Shown here: in pieces, positions 36,614-45,108 of the stretch | Position numbering within the stretch: the stretch's first letter is position 1 | Layout of the letters: each line of letters starts with the position of its first letter | DNA from: Bradyrhizobium sp. CSS354 | Lineage (GTDB): Bacteria; Pseudomonadota; Alphaproteobacteria; Rhizobiales; Xanthobacteraceae | Assembly: GCF_029051725.1 (NCBI RefSeq) | Contig: NZ_JAACFU010000006.1 | Span: forward strand, 1-64,000 | Length of the DNA stretch: 64,000 nucleotides | Reading direction: 5' to 3' | Program-made: the position numbers and the translations under genes | The notes under the pieces: generated by a model | Databases searched by the model: none | What the model was told of the DNA's origin: nothing | What the model saw: only the letters and a program-made list of their open reading frames with translations

Positions 36614-37072
36614 ATGAGCCGCGGAATGCCATCGATGACTGCCCTCTTGGGTATGCTCGCAATCGCCGGTTACCAAAATCGTGACAAGCTCGCCGACATG
36701 TTTCGCAATGCTACCTCCGGTCAGCCGGCGGGTGCCAAGGATTCCCTGAGCGGCATGCTCGGAAATCTTGGCGGCGTTGTGGGAGGCGGTGGGGTGGGTT
36801 CGCTGCTGAGCGGCGGGATCGGCGAGTTGCTCGAGCACTTCAAGCAGAACGGGCAGGGCGAAGCGGCCCAATCCTGGATCAATCAGGGGCCAAATCGCGA
36901 AGTCACCCCGCCCGAACTCCAGCAGGCTATCGGTCTGGACGTCCTTCAAAAGCTGGAGCAGCAGACCGGCCTGTCTCAGCAGGAGATCCTCAACCGATTG
37001 TCGCGCGAGCTTCCGGCAGCCGTGGACAAATACACACCTGATGGACGTCTTCCGGCTCCATCGGCGGGATAA
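36614..37072 (+). CDS. YidB-like (DUF937) protein
   Basis: A 152-residue protein. Start MSRGMPSMTALLGMLAIAGY is followed by a Gly-rich segment (LGGVVGGGGVGSLLSGGIGE) and the diagnostic tail GEAAQSWINQGPNREVTPPE, IGLDVLQKLEQQTGLSQQEI and LPAAVDKYTPDGRLP, matching the YidB/DUF937 family. GAGGAGC precedes the ATG. Family function is unknown; it recurs in general-stress clusters of rhizobia. A GlsB-like membrane protein gene follows after 22 bases, so the two are probably co-transcribed. Confidence 0.9.
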   Translation: MSRGMPSMTALLGMLAIAGYQNRDKLADMFRNATSGQPAGAKDSLSGMLGNLGGVVGGGGVGSLLSGGIGELLEHFKQNGQGEAAQSWINQGPNREVTPPELQQAIGLDVLQKLEQQTGLSQQEILNRLSRELPAAVDKYTPDGRLPAPSAG

Positions 37073-37094
37073 TCACAGCCACCGAGGGAGAGAC

Positions 37095-37358
37095 ATGGGC
37101 ATCATATGGACGATCATCATCGGCTTCATCGCAGGCATCATCGCGAAGTTCATCATGCCCGGCGATAACGAGCCGTCGGGCTTCATCCTGACCACAATCC
37201 TGGGAATAGTAGGGGCGTTCGTTGCGACCTACTTTGGTCAGGCTCTCGGCTGGTACCGGCCAGGAGAAGGCGCGGGGCTAGTGGGGGCAGTGGTAGGCGC
37301 CATCATCGTGCTTTTCGTCTACGGATTTGTCGCCGGTCGCAGCCGCCGGGCCATCTAA
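37095..37358 (+). CDS. GlsB/YeaQ/YmgE-family stress membrane protein
   Basis: An 87-residue inner-membrane protein with three hydrophobic helices: IIWTIIIGFIAGIIAKFIMP, FILTTILGIVGAFVATYFGQ and LVGAVVGAIIVLFVYGFVAG. The short polar loops with GDNEPSG and the C-terminal RSRRAI match the transglycosylase-associated/GlsB family, which is induced by stress. GAGGGAGA precedes the ATG at 37095, so the 18 upstream in-frame residues are left out. It is the last membrane gene of the stress run. Confidence 0.92.
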   Translation: MGIIWTIIIGFIAGIIAKFIMPGDNEPSGFILTTILGIVGAFVATYFGQALGWYRPGEGAGLVGAVVGAIIVLFVYGFVAGRSRRAI

Positions 37359-37420
37359 CCACCGTGGAAGGAATTGTTCGCGTTAGCGAAGAATTCGCCC
37401 CGCGAAAGGCAATCGGCAAG

Positions 37421-37759
37421 ATGAAATGGATGCTCGTTGTTCTTGTAGGAGGAATGACCCCGGTCAACACCGACCTGGTCTTCGACAAGTTCGCCGATTG
37501 CCTCGCCGCCGAGGAGCAGATGCGAAAGCACTACACGGACGCTTTCGAGGCCTGGGACCGATGGGCCGCGGCCAATATCGAGCGACGGCGCGAATACTCG
37601 AAGGTCCGCGATCTCCAGGCCAAACGCCTGCTCAGCAACATCGGTACGTGCGTTCCTCATGCAGGCGGCGACGCCGTAGCAACTCAGCAACAGAATAATC
37701 CCACACCTTCTCAGCCTCCCCAAGGTCTCCCCACTCCGCAGCCAAGTCCGAAAACGTGA
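37421..37759 (+). CDS. Hypothetical protein with N-terminal hydrophobic segment (112 aa)
   Basis: Starts MKWMLVVLVGGMTPVNTDLV, a short hydrophobic stretch, followed by a charged helix (FDKFADCLAAEEQMRKHYTD, EAWDRWAAANIERRREYSKV) and a Pro/Gln-rich tail. Two Cys (DCLAAEE and GTCVPHAG) could form a disulfide if exported. A GTG at 37364 would add 19 residues and cannot be excluded. A perfect hairpin GTCCGAA-CGT-TTCGGAC follows the stop at 37761-37777. No domain recognised. Confidence 0.6.
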   Translation: MKWMLVVLVGGMTPVNTDLVFDKFADCLAAEEQMRKHYTDAFEAWDRWAAANIERRREYSKVRDLQAKRLLSNIGTCVPHAGGDAVATQQQNNPTPSQPPQGLPTPQPSPKT

Positions 37760-37957
37760 GGTCCGAACGTTTCGGACAGGCCGGCCGTAAACGAACTCGC
37801 AGCGGCGCTTTCATCGCGCCTGCCTTCATTGTTCTCGCCACGCGCTGAGCTGTAGCCTGCTGACGATTATAGGTGCACGCCAAATGTCGCCTATAACGGT
37901 CCTGCGGGCTGACGATGTCGACCGAACTATAGGCGAGAATGGGCGTTTACCGAGACC

Positions 37958-38239
37958 ATGTCTGACGCCTTCGATTACTTCCGCGCCTACGCCGTCCGGG
38001 CTCTTTGCAAAGCCCGATCGCTGCCGCGCGGCAGGATGAAGCATCTGCAGCTGGTTGCGGGGCGAATTTACAATCTCCTCAAGAAGGAGGCCGCTTATCG
38101 CCCGAACACGCAGCACCTTGAGGACTTCCGGGCAGCGCAGAAACTTGAGGCATCTCTCGATCGCCGGCGCGATGACGGCCCACCCGCTAAGGGAGACTTT
38201 GCGCCGGTGAGGCCCGGCGCGGAACGGGAGGGTCGTTGA
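37958..38239 (+). CDS. Small basic hypothetical protein upstream of polX
   Basis: A 93-residue protein rich in Arg and Lys, starting MSDAFDYFRAYAVRALCKAR, with RIYNLLKKEAAYRPNTQHLE in the middle. No domain recognised. Its stop codon directly abuts the GTG start of the PHP/PolX gene, so translation is probably coupled and it may be a partner of the repair enzyme; that role is inference. Start by ATG at 37958. Confidence 0.6.
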   Translation: MSDAFDYFRAYAVRALCKARSLPRGRMKHLQLVAGRIYNLLKKEAAYRPNTQHLEDFRAAQKLEASLDRRRDDGPPAKGDFAPVRPGAEREGR

Positions 38240-39922
38240 GTGGCCTCCCCCGACGTTCGCACGATCGTCAGTCTCCTGCGAGAATACGCACAGCGGACGG
38301 CGTTGCGTGGCGGGAACCCGTACAGGGCCAAAGCCTATGCGCGCGCCGCAGACAGCCTGGCGGCCCTTGCCGTCCCTCTGGACGTGCTCATCGCCGAAGA
38401 CCGGCTCACGGAAATCCCCGGCGTCGGCGAGGCGATCGCCGACATGATCGCCACGCTTCACAAGACGGGCTCTCATCCGAGCCTTGAGAAGCTCCGGAAG
38501 GAGATACCCGAGGGCGTGCTCAAGATGCTCGCCGTTCCCGGCCTCCGCCCCGAGAAGGTGCTGCGGCTCTACAAGGATCTCGGCATCACTTCGCTCGCGG
38601 AGTTGGAGGCCGCCGCCAAGGACGACCGCATCAAGAAGGCCAAAGGTCTCGGCGCGGCGCTGCAGACCAAGATTCTGCAGAACCTGGCCCTCGCGAAAAG
38701 CGGAGAAGGTCGCCTCCATCTGCACCGTGCGGCCGCCCTGCTCGCGCACGCCAAGGATTCGCTGCGGAAGGTCCGGCCGGAGCTCAAGCGGGTGACGATC
38801 GCAGGCGACTTCCGCCGCGGCTGCGAACTCGTCGGCGACCTCACGATCGTCGCGGAGGCTGCCAAGATCGAGAAGGCGACGAATGCTTCGGCGGCGGACG
38901 GACTGCAAATCTGCTTGTCCGACCGCAACCACTTCGGCGCCGCCCTTCTTATCGGCACCGGCTCAGCCGCTCACATCGAGAGGCTCCAAGCATTGGCCGC
39001 GGAGAAAGGAATGCGGCTGGAGAGCGACGGGTTGCACAAGGGTCGCACCCTGATCGCCGGCGACGAGGCCCAAATCTATAGCGCTCTCGACCTGCCGTTC
39101 ATCGATCCTGAACTGCGAGAGGGGCGCGGAGAGGTCGAACTGGCTCAGAAGGGCAAGCTGCCGAAGCTCGTCACCGACAAGGACTTGCGCGGAATCCTTC
39201 ATAGCCACACCGATGCCTCCGACGGCACGGAGACCTTGGAGACGATGGCCAAGGCCACGCGCGAGCGCGGTTTCGAGTATTTCGGGGTCGCCGACCACTC
39301 CAAGTCCGCGCACTACGCGGGCGGACTCTCGGAGGAAGATATCGCGCAGCAGCACCGGGACGCCGACCGGTTGAACAAGCGGTTCGGCAAGGATTTCCGG
39401 ATCCTGAAAGGCATCGAGTCCGACATTCTGGCCGACGGCTCGTTGGACTATGCGGACGACGTGCTGCAGCGCTTCGACTTCGTGGTCGCGAGCATCCACG
39501 GCCGATTCAAACTCGACCGCAAGGCGCAGACGCAGCGCCTGCTTCGTGCGATCTCCGATCCCCACACCACCATCATAGGCCATATGACCGGGCGGCAGCT
39601 GCAGCGGCGGCCGGGCTACGAAATCGACATCGAGAAGGTCCTGAGGGCATGCGCCAGGCATGACGTCGTCGTCGAAATCAACGCCCATCCTTGGCGACTA
39701 GACCTGGATTGGCGCTGGCACCAGGCCGCCCTCGAGTTCGGCTGCATGATGAGCATCAATCCGGACGCGCACTCGGTCCCCGAGCTCGACCACATGCACT
39801 GGGGCGTCGAGATGGCCCGGAAGGGCGGCGTCCCTGCCGACCGCGTCCTGAACGCCATGGCCCTTCCGGAGATCACGCGCTACTTCCGCCAGAAGCGGCG
39901 CTCGGTCGCCCGGGCCGCCTGA
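38240..39922 (+). CDS. polX: PolX-like DNA repair protein with PHP domain
   Basis: A 560-residue protein. N-terminal 8 kDa/HhH region (about 1-130: TEIPGVGEAIADMIATLHK, GLRPEKVLRLYKDLGITSL), degenerate polymerase palm (about 175-300), and PHP nuclease domain (about 318-555) with metal-site motifs ILHSHTDASDGT, FGVADHSKS, KGIESDI, VASIHGRF, IGHMTGR and EINAHPWR, all intact. In the palm the usual GS-RR-E-x-GD-x-D reads GDFRRGCELVGDLT, so the second catalytic Asp is Thr and the first Ser is Asp. PHP 3'-5' exonuclease activity is likely; polymerisation is doubtful. GTG start; it abuts the upstream small gene and overlaps MOSC by one base. Confidence 0.9.
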   Translation: MASPDVRTIVSLLREYAQRTALRGGNPYRAKAYARAADSLAALAVPLDVLIAEDRLTEIPGVGEAIADMIATLHKTGSHPSLEKLRKEIPEGVLKMLAVPGLRPEKVLRLYKDLGITSLAELEAAAKDDRIKKAKGLGAALQTKILQNLALAKSGEGRLHLHRAAALLAHAKDSLRKVRPELKRVTIAGDFRRGCELVGDLTIVAEAAKIEKATNASAADGLQICLSDRNHFGAALLIGTGSAAHIERLQALAAEKGMRLESDGLHKGRTLIAGDEAQIYSALDLPFIDPELREGRGEVELAQKGKLPKLVTDKDLRGILHSHTDASDGTETLETMAKATRERGFEYFGVADHSKSAHYAGGLSEEDIAQQHRDADRLNKRFGKDFRILKGIESDILADGSLDYADDVLQRFDFVVASIHGRFKLDRKAQTQRLLRAISDPHTTIIGHMTGRQLQRRPGYEIDIEKVLRACARHDVVVEINAHPWRLDLDWRWHQAALEFGCMMSINPDAHSVPELDHMHWGVEMARKGGVPADRVLNAMALPEITRYFRQKRRSVARAA

Positions 39923-40484
39923 TGCCGCAGGCGTACGCGCTCTCGCCGGAGGGCACCGTGGTCGCGGTCGCCGCCGATCGCGCTCACCACTTCAGCAAAC
40001 CGCCGCAGGACGAGATCGTGCTGGTGGAAGGCTATGGGGTCGAAGGCGACGCCCACGCCGGCCAGTTTGTCCGGCACCGCTATCTCGCCCGCCGCCGGCC
40101 TCGCCTACCCAATCTCCGGCAGGTTCACCTGATCCCGTCCGAGCTCTTCGCCTCCCTCTCGGACGCGGGCTTCGAGGTGCGGGCTGGAGAGCTCGGTGAG
40201 AACATCACCACTGCCGGTCTGGACCTCGAGCGGATGCCGCTCGGGACGCTCATCGAGCTTGGAGCCACGGCGATCGTGGAGCTGACCGGCCTCCGGACGC
40301 CCTGTATCCTCATCGACCGTTTCCAGGCCGGCATGAAACGGCAGGTGCTGTCGTCGGCGGAAACGGGCCTCTGTTCAAATGCGGGGTGCTGGGCGTGGTC
40401 AGCGCCGGCGGAGCGTCCGCGGCTGGCGATACCGCGCGGGTTCGGCTCCCGTCCTCTTCATTTCGTGCCTTGCCGGGTCTGTAG
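39922..40484 (+). pseudogene. MOSC-domain protein, one frameshift near the C-terminus
   Basis: Starts at the ATG that overlaps the polX stop by one base. Residues 1-150 read a MOSC domain: VEGYGVEGDAHAGQFVRHRY, HLIPSELF, GELGENITTAG and ELTGLRTPCILIDRFQAGM. After SSAETG the open frame gives unnatural sequence to 40599, but the next frame reads GPLFKCGVLGVVSAGG, then AAGDTARVRLPSSSFRALPG and stops at 40484, the correct MOSC ending. A single missing base in the G run near 40368 explains it. MOSC proteins carry molybdenum-cofactor or related sulfur chemistry; this one's role in the repair block is unclear. Confidence 0.75.
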
Positions 40485-40706
40485 AGAGGCCCTTACGCAA
40501 GTCGGCGGCCGATATCCGACCCACCAAGGACTTCAACAGCAGATCGATCTGCTCCTTGATCGGTGCGCGTGGATCTTCAGCAGGTGTGGCGGCCGTTGAG
40601 CCGCCGATAATCGTGCTACGCGTCGAGCACCCACGATGACCGCCCCGACTTGAAGGGAGGCTATCGAGGCAGGCGTGGGGCTGTCGAAGCCTTCAATATG
40701 TCGGAC

Positions 40707-40732
40707 GGAACTGACGATGCATCCTCCTCGTT
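40707..40732 (+). promoter_or_regulatory. Sigma-EcfG-type promoter of the DNA ligase gene
   Basis: GGAAC (40707-40711), 17 bases, CGTT (40729-40732): an exact match to GGAAC-N16/17-CGTT. The ligase ATG at 40761 lies 28 bases after the -10. It supports that start over the in-frame ATG at 40698, which would be upstream of this promoter. Confidence 0.75.
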
Positions 40733-40760
40733 CCTACCCTCCGTCACCCGTCGTCCAGCC

Positions 40761-41707
40761 ATGGCCCGAAAATCGACCCTGCCTCTTCGCCTGCAGCCTA
40801 TGCTGGCCACGCTGACAGATTCGCCGTTCGACGATTCCGATTGGCTCTTCGAGGACAAGTTCGATGGGTTCCGCATAGTCTCGGAAATCCGAGGCGGTCG
40901 CGTCGTGCTCTACAGCCGCAACGGCAAGATCATCAGCCGCTCCTATGTCGAGGTCGCGAAAGCCCTTGAGGGCGTGAAGGCGGACGCCGTGATCGATGGC
41001 GAGCTCGTTGCGATCGGGAAGGACGGCGTATCCCATTTCCAATTGCTTCAAAACGCCCGGCGTCACGAGGCTACGCTTTTGTACTGCGCGTTCGACCTCA
41101 TGTTCGCAGCCGGCGAGGACCTCCGTGCGCTGCCGCTTCTCGAGCGCAAGAAGCGGCTCAAGGCCATCCTGCCGCGCCACAAGCTGATCGCGTACAGCAA
41201 CCACCGCAAAGGCAGCGGCACAAAGTTCTTTGCACAAGCCGAGCTGAGACATCTCGAAGGCATCATGGCCAAGCGCGCCGATAGCCCGTACGCATCCGGA
41301 CGCCGGACCGCCGACTGGCTGAAGGTGAAGACCGCGCAGCGGCAGGAGGTAGTGATCGCCGGCTTCACGGCGCCGAGGCGAACCCGGCCCTTCTTCGGCG
41401 CCCTCGTGCTGGCGGTACGCGACGACGGTGCATGGCGGTACATCGGCCACGTCGGCACCGGCTTCAGCCACCAAGTTCTCGAAGAGCTTCACGGCAAGCT
41501 CGTGAGCCTCAAGACAGCCAAGTCGCCCTTCCTTCCAAGGTGAAGGATGAGCGGGTTACGACCTGGGTTCGTCCTTCGTTGGTCGCGGAAGTGAAATTCG
41601 CGGAGTGGACCAGCAAGGGCGAGCTGCGCCAGCCGGTCTATCTCGGCCTGAGGTCCGACAAAAACGCCAAGGACGTCGTTCGCGAAACGAAGTGGTCGCG
41701 AAAATAA
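40761..41707 (+). pseudogene. ATP-dependent DNA ligase (LigD-ligase-like), one frameshift
   Basis: Encodes a ligase that joins DNA nicks or ends. The N-terminal part has LPLRLQPMLATLTDSPF, the adenylated Lys in FEDKFDGFRIV, VIDGELVAI, LLYCAFDLMF, EGIMAKRADSPYASGRR and DWLKVK, all intact. The frame stops at 41543 just after TAKSPFLPR, but the next frame carries on: PSKVKDERVTTWVRPSLVAE, VKFAEWTSKGELRQPVYLG and KDVVRETKW, stop at 41707, the normal OB-fold end of LigD ligase domains. A missing C near 41535 is the lesion. Together about 310 residues, so a stand-alone ligase domain. No nuclease or polymerase domain is attached. Confidence 0.85.
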
Positions 41708-41736
41708 TGCAGCCGAGACGAAGCTCGATCTGGAGT

Positions 41737-42561
41737 TCAGCTCGCGGCGCGCTCGGACGCCGAAGGCCACGGCGCCAGGGGCGGAAGCCCGAGCGCCTTG
41801 CGTACAGGTCCAAACGACCTCCGGTGAGCAGCGCATGCACCAAGCCTGGCGAGCGCCTCATAATGAGCCGGCACCGGGTAGCCCTTATGATCTGCGAATC
41901 CGTAGCCGGGGTGACGCTCGTCGAGCGTCCGCATGACGGTGTCGCGCTCGACTTTCGCGAGGATGGAGGCGGCCGCAATGCTGGCGGACTTGGCATCGCC
42001 TTTTATGATGGGCTGCTGAGGGATGTCGATTTCCTTCAACCGCTTCGCATCGATCAGCAAGTGCTGCGGCGTCAACCCTAGGCTCCGGACCGCACGTTGC
42101 ATCGCCCGGATGCCTGCCCAATAGATGTTGATTGCGTCGATCTCCTCGACCTCGACGAATGCTACACACCAACTCTCTGCCTTTTCCTTGATTTCCTTCG
42201 CGAGTTCTTCGCGAGCGGCGGCGTCGAGTTTTTTCGAGTCGTCGATTCCGATTATCCGTGTGCCGGGCTTCAGGATCACGGCGCCAGCGGAGACTGGCCC
42301 GGTGAGAGGGCTCATTCCCGCCTCGTCCACGCCTGCCACGGCATGATGGCCGCTTTCCCAGAGAGAGGTCTCGAAGCGGAGCATCTTTCGCAGGCGCTGC
42401 CCCTCGGACCTGTTTTCGAAGCGCCGTTTATCGATTGACGCCAGGATGGCACGGGCTCCCGCGCGGGCGTCGGCCCGCAAGATCTGCTCGACGTCGGCCT
42501 CGAGCGGTCTTTTCTCGACGACATAGCGCCGACGCAATACATCGAGTGAATACTGGGACAT
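41737..42561 (-). CDS. rnhB: Ribonuclease HII-like enzyme
   Basis: A 274-residue enzyme that nicks DNA at embedded ribonucleotides or cuts RNA/DNA hybrids. The catalytic acids are present: Asp and Glu in AGVDEAGMSPLTGP, Asp in LLIDAKRL and Asp in KGDAKSASIAAASILAKVER. It has an N-terminal helical extension of about 75 residues (SQYSLDVLRRRYVVEKRPLE, RFENRSEGQRLRKMLRFETS) not usual in short RNase HII. The conserved GRG that reads the ribose is GMS here. The ATG at 42561 starts the extension and is chosen over 42687. It is convergent with the ligase gene and divergent from topoisomerase IB. Confidence 0.9.
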   Translation of the reverse strand: MSQYSLDVLRRRYVVEKRPLEADVEQILRADARAGARAILASIDKRRFENRSEGQRLRKMLRFETSLWESGHHAVAGVDEAGMSPLTGPVSAGAVILKPGTRIIGIDDSKKLDAAAREELAKEIKEKAESWCVAFVEVEEIDAINIYWAGIRAMQRAVRSLGLTPQHLLIDAKRLKEIDIPQQPIIKGDAKSASIAAASILAKVERDTVMRTLDERHPGYGFADHKGYPVPAHYEALARLGACAAHRRSFGPVRKALGLPPLAPWPSASERAAS

Positions 42562-42820
42562 GGCGGCCTTCGTGAAGACTGACTGTGGGAAGCGTGTCGG
42601 TGATATTTGTGGCGATTGTCTGAAGTCAGACTGTGCCCTCATCGACTGCGCAGCGCCTTGTCGAAAGGAACCGGACCGGCTCGCCATCTGAGGTCCCGCT
42701 ATTCTGGAGGGCCACTGATCCAGACCTCGCGTTCGACCTCAGAGCGGAACCAACCGGTGTCTTCATCCCTTGAGAAAGAGTGGAGCCTCGATCCCCGGGT
42801 GCTTCCGAGGGGGCCGGCCC

Positions 42821-44005
42821 ATGCTCCGCCAAGCCAGCAACGAAGAACAGGCTCTGGACCGCAGCGCCGAGGTCGCGGCCACCATCGCGGAAGAAGGCCT
42901 CCGGTACGTCAGCGACTCCGCGCCGGGCTACACGCGCAAGCGAACTGGAACCACTTTCAGCTACTACGACAAGGACGGCAAGCGCATCACCGATGCCGCC
43001 GTCATCCGACGCATCAAATCAATCGGCATCCCGCCGGCCTACGAGTCCGTGTGGATCTGCCCGTCGTCCAACGGGCACATCCAAGCAACCGGGCTCGATG
43101 CGCGTGGTCGCAAGCAGTATCGCTACCATCCGAAGTGGCGCGAGCTCCGAGACCAGAACAAGTATGAGCATATCATCCTGTTCGCTGCCGCGCTGCCCGC
43201 GCTGCGGGAGCGGGTCGCCGCCGACATGAAGCGGGACGGATTGCCCCGCGAGAAGGTGCTGGCCACGATCGTTAGTCTTCTGGAGAAGACATTGATCCGG
43301 GTGGGCAATGCCGAGTATGCCGAGCAAAACAAGTCCTACGGGCTCACCACCATGCGCCGCAAGCACGTGGCGGTCGGGCGCGGCGTCCTTCGTTTCGACT
43401 TCACGGGCAAGTCGGGCAAACAGTGGAAGCTTCGCGTCGAGGACAAGCGGATAGTCGCGATCGTGAAGCGCTGCGCGGAGATCCCGGGACATGAGCTCTT
43501 CAAGTACCTGGACGAGGACGGACAGCCCCGCACCGTCGATTCCGGCGACGTAAACGCCTACATCAAGGACATCACGGGCGAGGACTTCAGCGCCAAGGAT
43601 TTTCGGACTTGGGCGGGAACCGTTCTGGCGGCGTTGGCGCTTGCCGAATTCAAGAAGTACGACAGCCAGGCCGAGGCGAAGCGCAACGTCGTCGCTGCGA
43701 TCGAAAGCGTCTCGAAGCAGCTCGGCAACACACCGGCCATCTGCCGCAAGTGCTACGTGCACCCGGAAGTCTTGAACGCCTACATGTCAGGTGACCTCGT
43801 GAAGATGATTGAGGCCAAGATCGCGCAGAAGTTCAAGCGCCAGTACGCAAAGCTCACTTCCGACGAGATCGTGGTGCTGGCATTTCTCCGGAAGCGTCTC
43901 GATTCTGAAGGTGCCCGCCTAGCCTCGCGTACCCGGTCTCCGGATGCCTGCGTCTTCCTTGATGCCTCCAGGCAGGCCTCGGCTGGTGCTCTCGTCGGCA
44001 AATAG
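42821..44005 (+). CDS. DNA topoisomerase IB
   Basis: A 394-residue type IB topoisomerase that relaxes supercoils by a 3'-phosphotyrosyl intermediate. N-terminal domain (about 25-95: PGYTRKRTGTTFSYYDKDGK, IPPAYESVWICPSSNGHIQA), then the catalytic core with the Arg in TTMRRKHV, the FTGKSGK loop, ARG-Trp in DFRTWAGTVLAA and the nucleophilic Tyr in CRKCYVHPEVLNAY. All catalytic residues seem present. The ATG at 42821 follows GAGGGGG; an ATG at 42770 adds 17 residues. Length matches bacterial TopIB. It closes the repair block. Confidence 0.92.
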   Translation: MLRQASNEEQALDRSAEVAATIAEEGLRYVSDSAPGYTRKRTGTTFSYYDKDGKRITDAAVIRRIKSIGIPPAYESVWICPSSNGHIQATGLDARGRKQYRYHPKWRELRDQNKYEHIILFAAALPALRERVAADMKRDGLPREKVLATIVSLLEKTLIRVGNAEYAEQNKSYGLTTMRRKHVAVGRGVLRFDFTGKSGKQWKLRVEDKRIVAIVKRCAEIPGHELFKYLDEDGQPRTVDSGDVNAYIKDITGEDFSAKDFRTWAGTVLAALALAEFKKYDSQAEAKRNVVAAIESVSKQLGNTPAICRKCYVHPEVLNAYMSGDLVKMIEAKIAQKFKRQYAKLTSDEIVVLAFLRKRLDSEGARLASRTRSPDACVFLDASRQASAGALVGK

Positions 44006-44048
44006 GGGCCTTCCATTCAAAGCCGTGGTGCGGGCCCGGGGGACGGTC

Positions 44049-44145
44049 GCTTACCGCGCGGGTTCGGCTTCCGTCCTCGCCATTCGCGCCTCCCGGCTCG
44101 GGTAGAAGGATCCGTGCACAAGTCGCCGTCCCGACCCGAAGCAAT
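44049..44145 (+). repeat. Partial duplicate of the MOSC gene end
   Basis: The stretch shares CCGCGCGGGTTCGGCT, CCGTCCTC and CAAGTCG blocks with 40431-40527, covering the last codons and downstream flank of the MOSC gene (here readable as TARVRLPSSPF). It follows the topoisomerase gene as the other copy precedes the ligase gene, so an old segmental duplication is likely. Confidence 0.55.
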
Positions 44146-44279
44146 GCCGTTCTTAGGTCGGACTAGCCTGGCCGCAAACAACGTAACGGCGGTACGCTTC
44201 GGGCTAGGAGGTACGAAAGTCTGGGACTTTTTCAACCGCAGCGCCCACCCGGCGGCTTCTTCTTTGGCTTCGATCCACC

Positions 44280-44702
44280 TCAAGAGACGTTCGCTCTCGC
44301 GCGTTCGCGCGCCTCACGACGACGTTGGCGGCGTGCGCGCCGCCGCTCGGCACGGTCGGCAGGTTGCCGCAGCGGAGGAACCGGCGCTGTCTCGGATACC
44401 AATTTGGGAGCCTCATCGGCTGCGGCCTGTTGGGCCGGCGCGGATGCCTCCGGGCGGGCTTCCATGAATTCAAGCACTGCCCGACCCTTTGCCGTGATCT
44501 GCCAGCCCCCGCTGATGCGTTCGACTAAGCCTTGAGAAAAGATGTCGAGGGCGGGGACCTGCGCAGCGAGGCTCTTGGTCCGGTCCGCCCAATCGCGGCC
44601 GCTGGTCGCCAGAATGGCCATGTCGCGCTTCAGGTCATCCATGACGGCGAAGCCGTCCGGATAGCTCACCAGGATCTTCAGCACCGTGACCTGGAAATTC
44701 AC
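44280..44702 (-). CDS. Winged-helix-like small protein (140 aa)
   Basis: A 140-residue cytoplasmic protein starting MNFQVTVLKILVSYPDGFAV. The first 90 residues look like a short winged helix (VMDDLKRDMAILATSGRDWA, DIFSQGLVERISGGWQITAK, GRAVLEFMEA). The rest is an Ala-rich stretch and a strongly basic Arg tail. GTG start at 44702, preceded by GAGGCGG and 15 bases after the end of the small gene at 44718, so the two are probably an operon. A decayed paralogue of the LDIFSQGLVE part lies at 49450-49622. DNA binding is plausible, not shown. Confidence 0.65.
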   Translation of the reverse strand: MNFQVTVLKILVSYPDGFAVMDDLKRDMAILATSGRDWADRTKSLAAQVPALDIFSQGLVERISGGWQITAKGRAVLEFMEARPEASAPAQQAAADEAPKLVSETAPVPPLRQPADRAERRRARRQRRREARERARANVS

Positions 44703-44717
44703 GCCCGCCTCGACCGA

Positions 44718-44921
44718 TCAGCGCCACATCATCGCGGGCGCCCGCCAAAGGGCGCCACGGCCGACCTGCGTGAGTTCGTCCTGCGATACCTCGCCTCTAG
44801 TCGCCGCCTCAAGTATCTTTGAGGCGACATGGCTACGCGGTCCGATCTCGCGCTGCAAAACGCTCTCGCAGACCTCGTCCAAGACCGCGCGCACTAGCGC
44901 AGTGGTTGCCGCATCGAACAT
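44718..44921 (-). CDS. Small conserved-type protein, paralogue of 32327-32527
   Basis: A 67-residue soluble helical protein starting MFDAATTALVRAVLDEVCES. SHVASKILEAATRGEVSQDE and VGRGALWRAP follow. It aligns along most of its length with the protein at 32327-32527. It probably leads a two-gene operon with the winged-helix-like gene 15 bases downstream. No known domain. Of two adjacent ATGs the second (44921) matches the paralogue. Confidence 0.7.
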   Translation of the reverse strand: MFDAATTALVRAVLDEVCESVLQREIGPRSHVASKILEAATRGEVSQDELTQVGRGALWRAPAMMWR

Positions 44922-45108
44922 CAATACTCCCCAGAACGCGAAAGTCCCAATATAGCCAACATTCGCTCAGCGCGACCCAACAAAGTTTCGGTCGCGATAG
45001 GCCAAGCCAGCTGGTCTGACCCGTACCTTTGGAAGATGCCTGCACGGTGGACTTGTCTTGTAAGATCGGGCAAGTCGTAAGGCTATCCTCGAGATCAGGA
45101 ACACTCGC

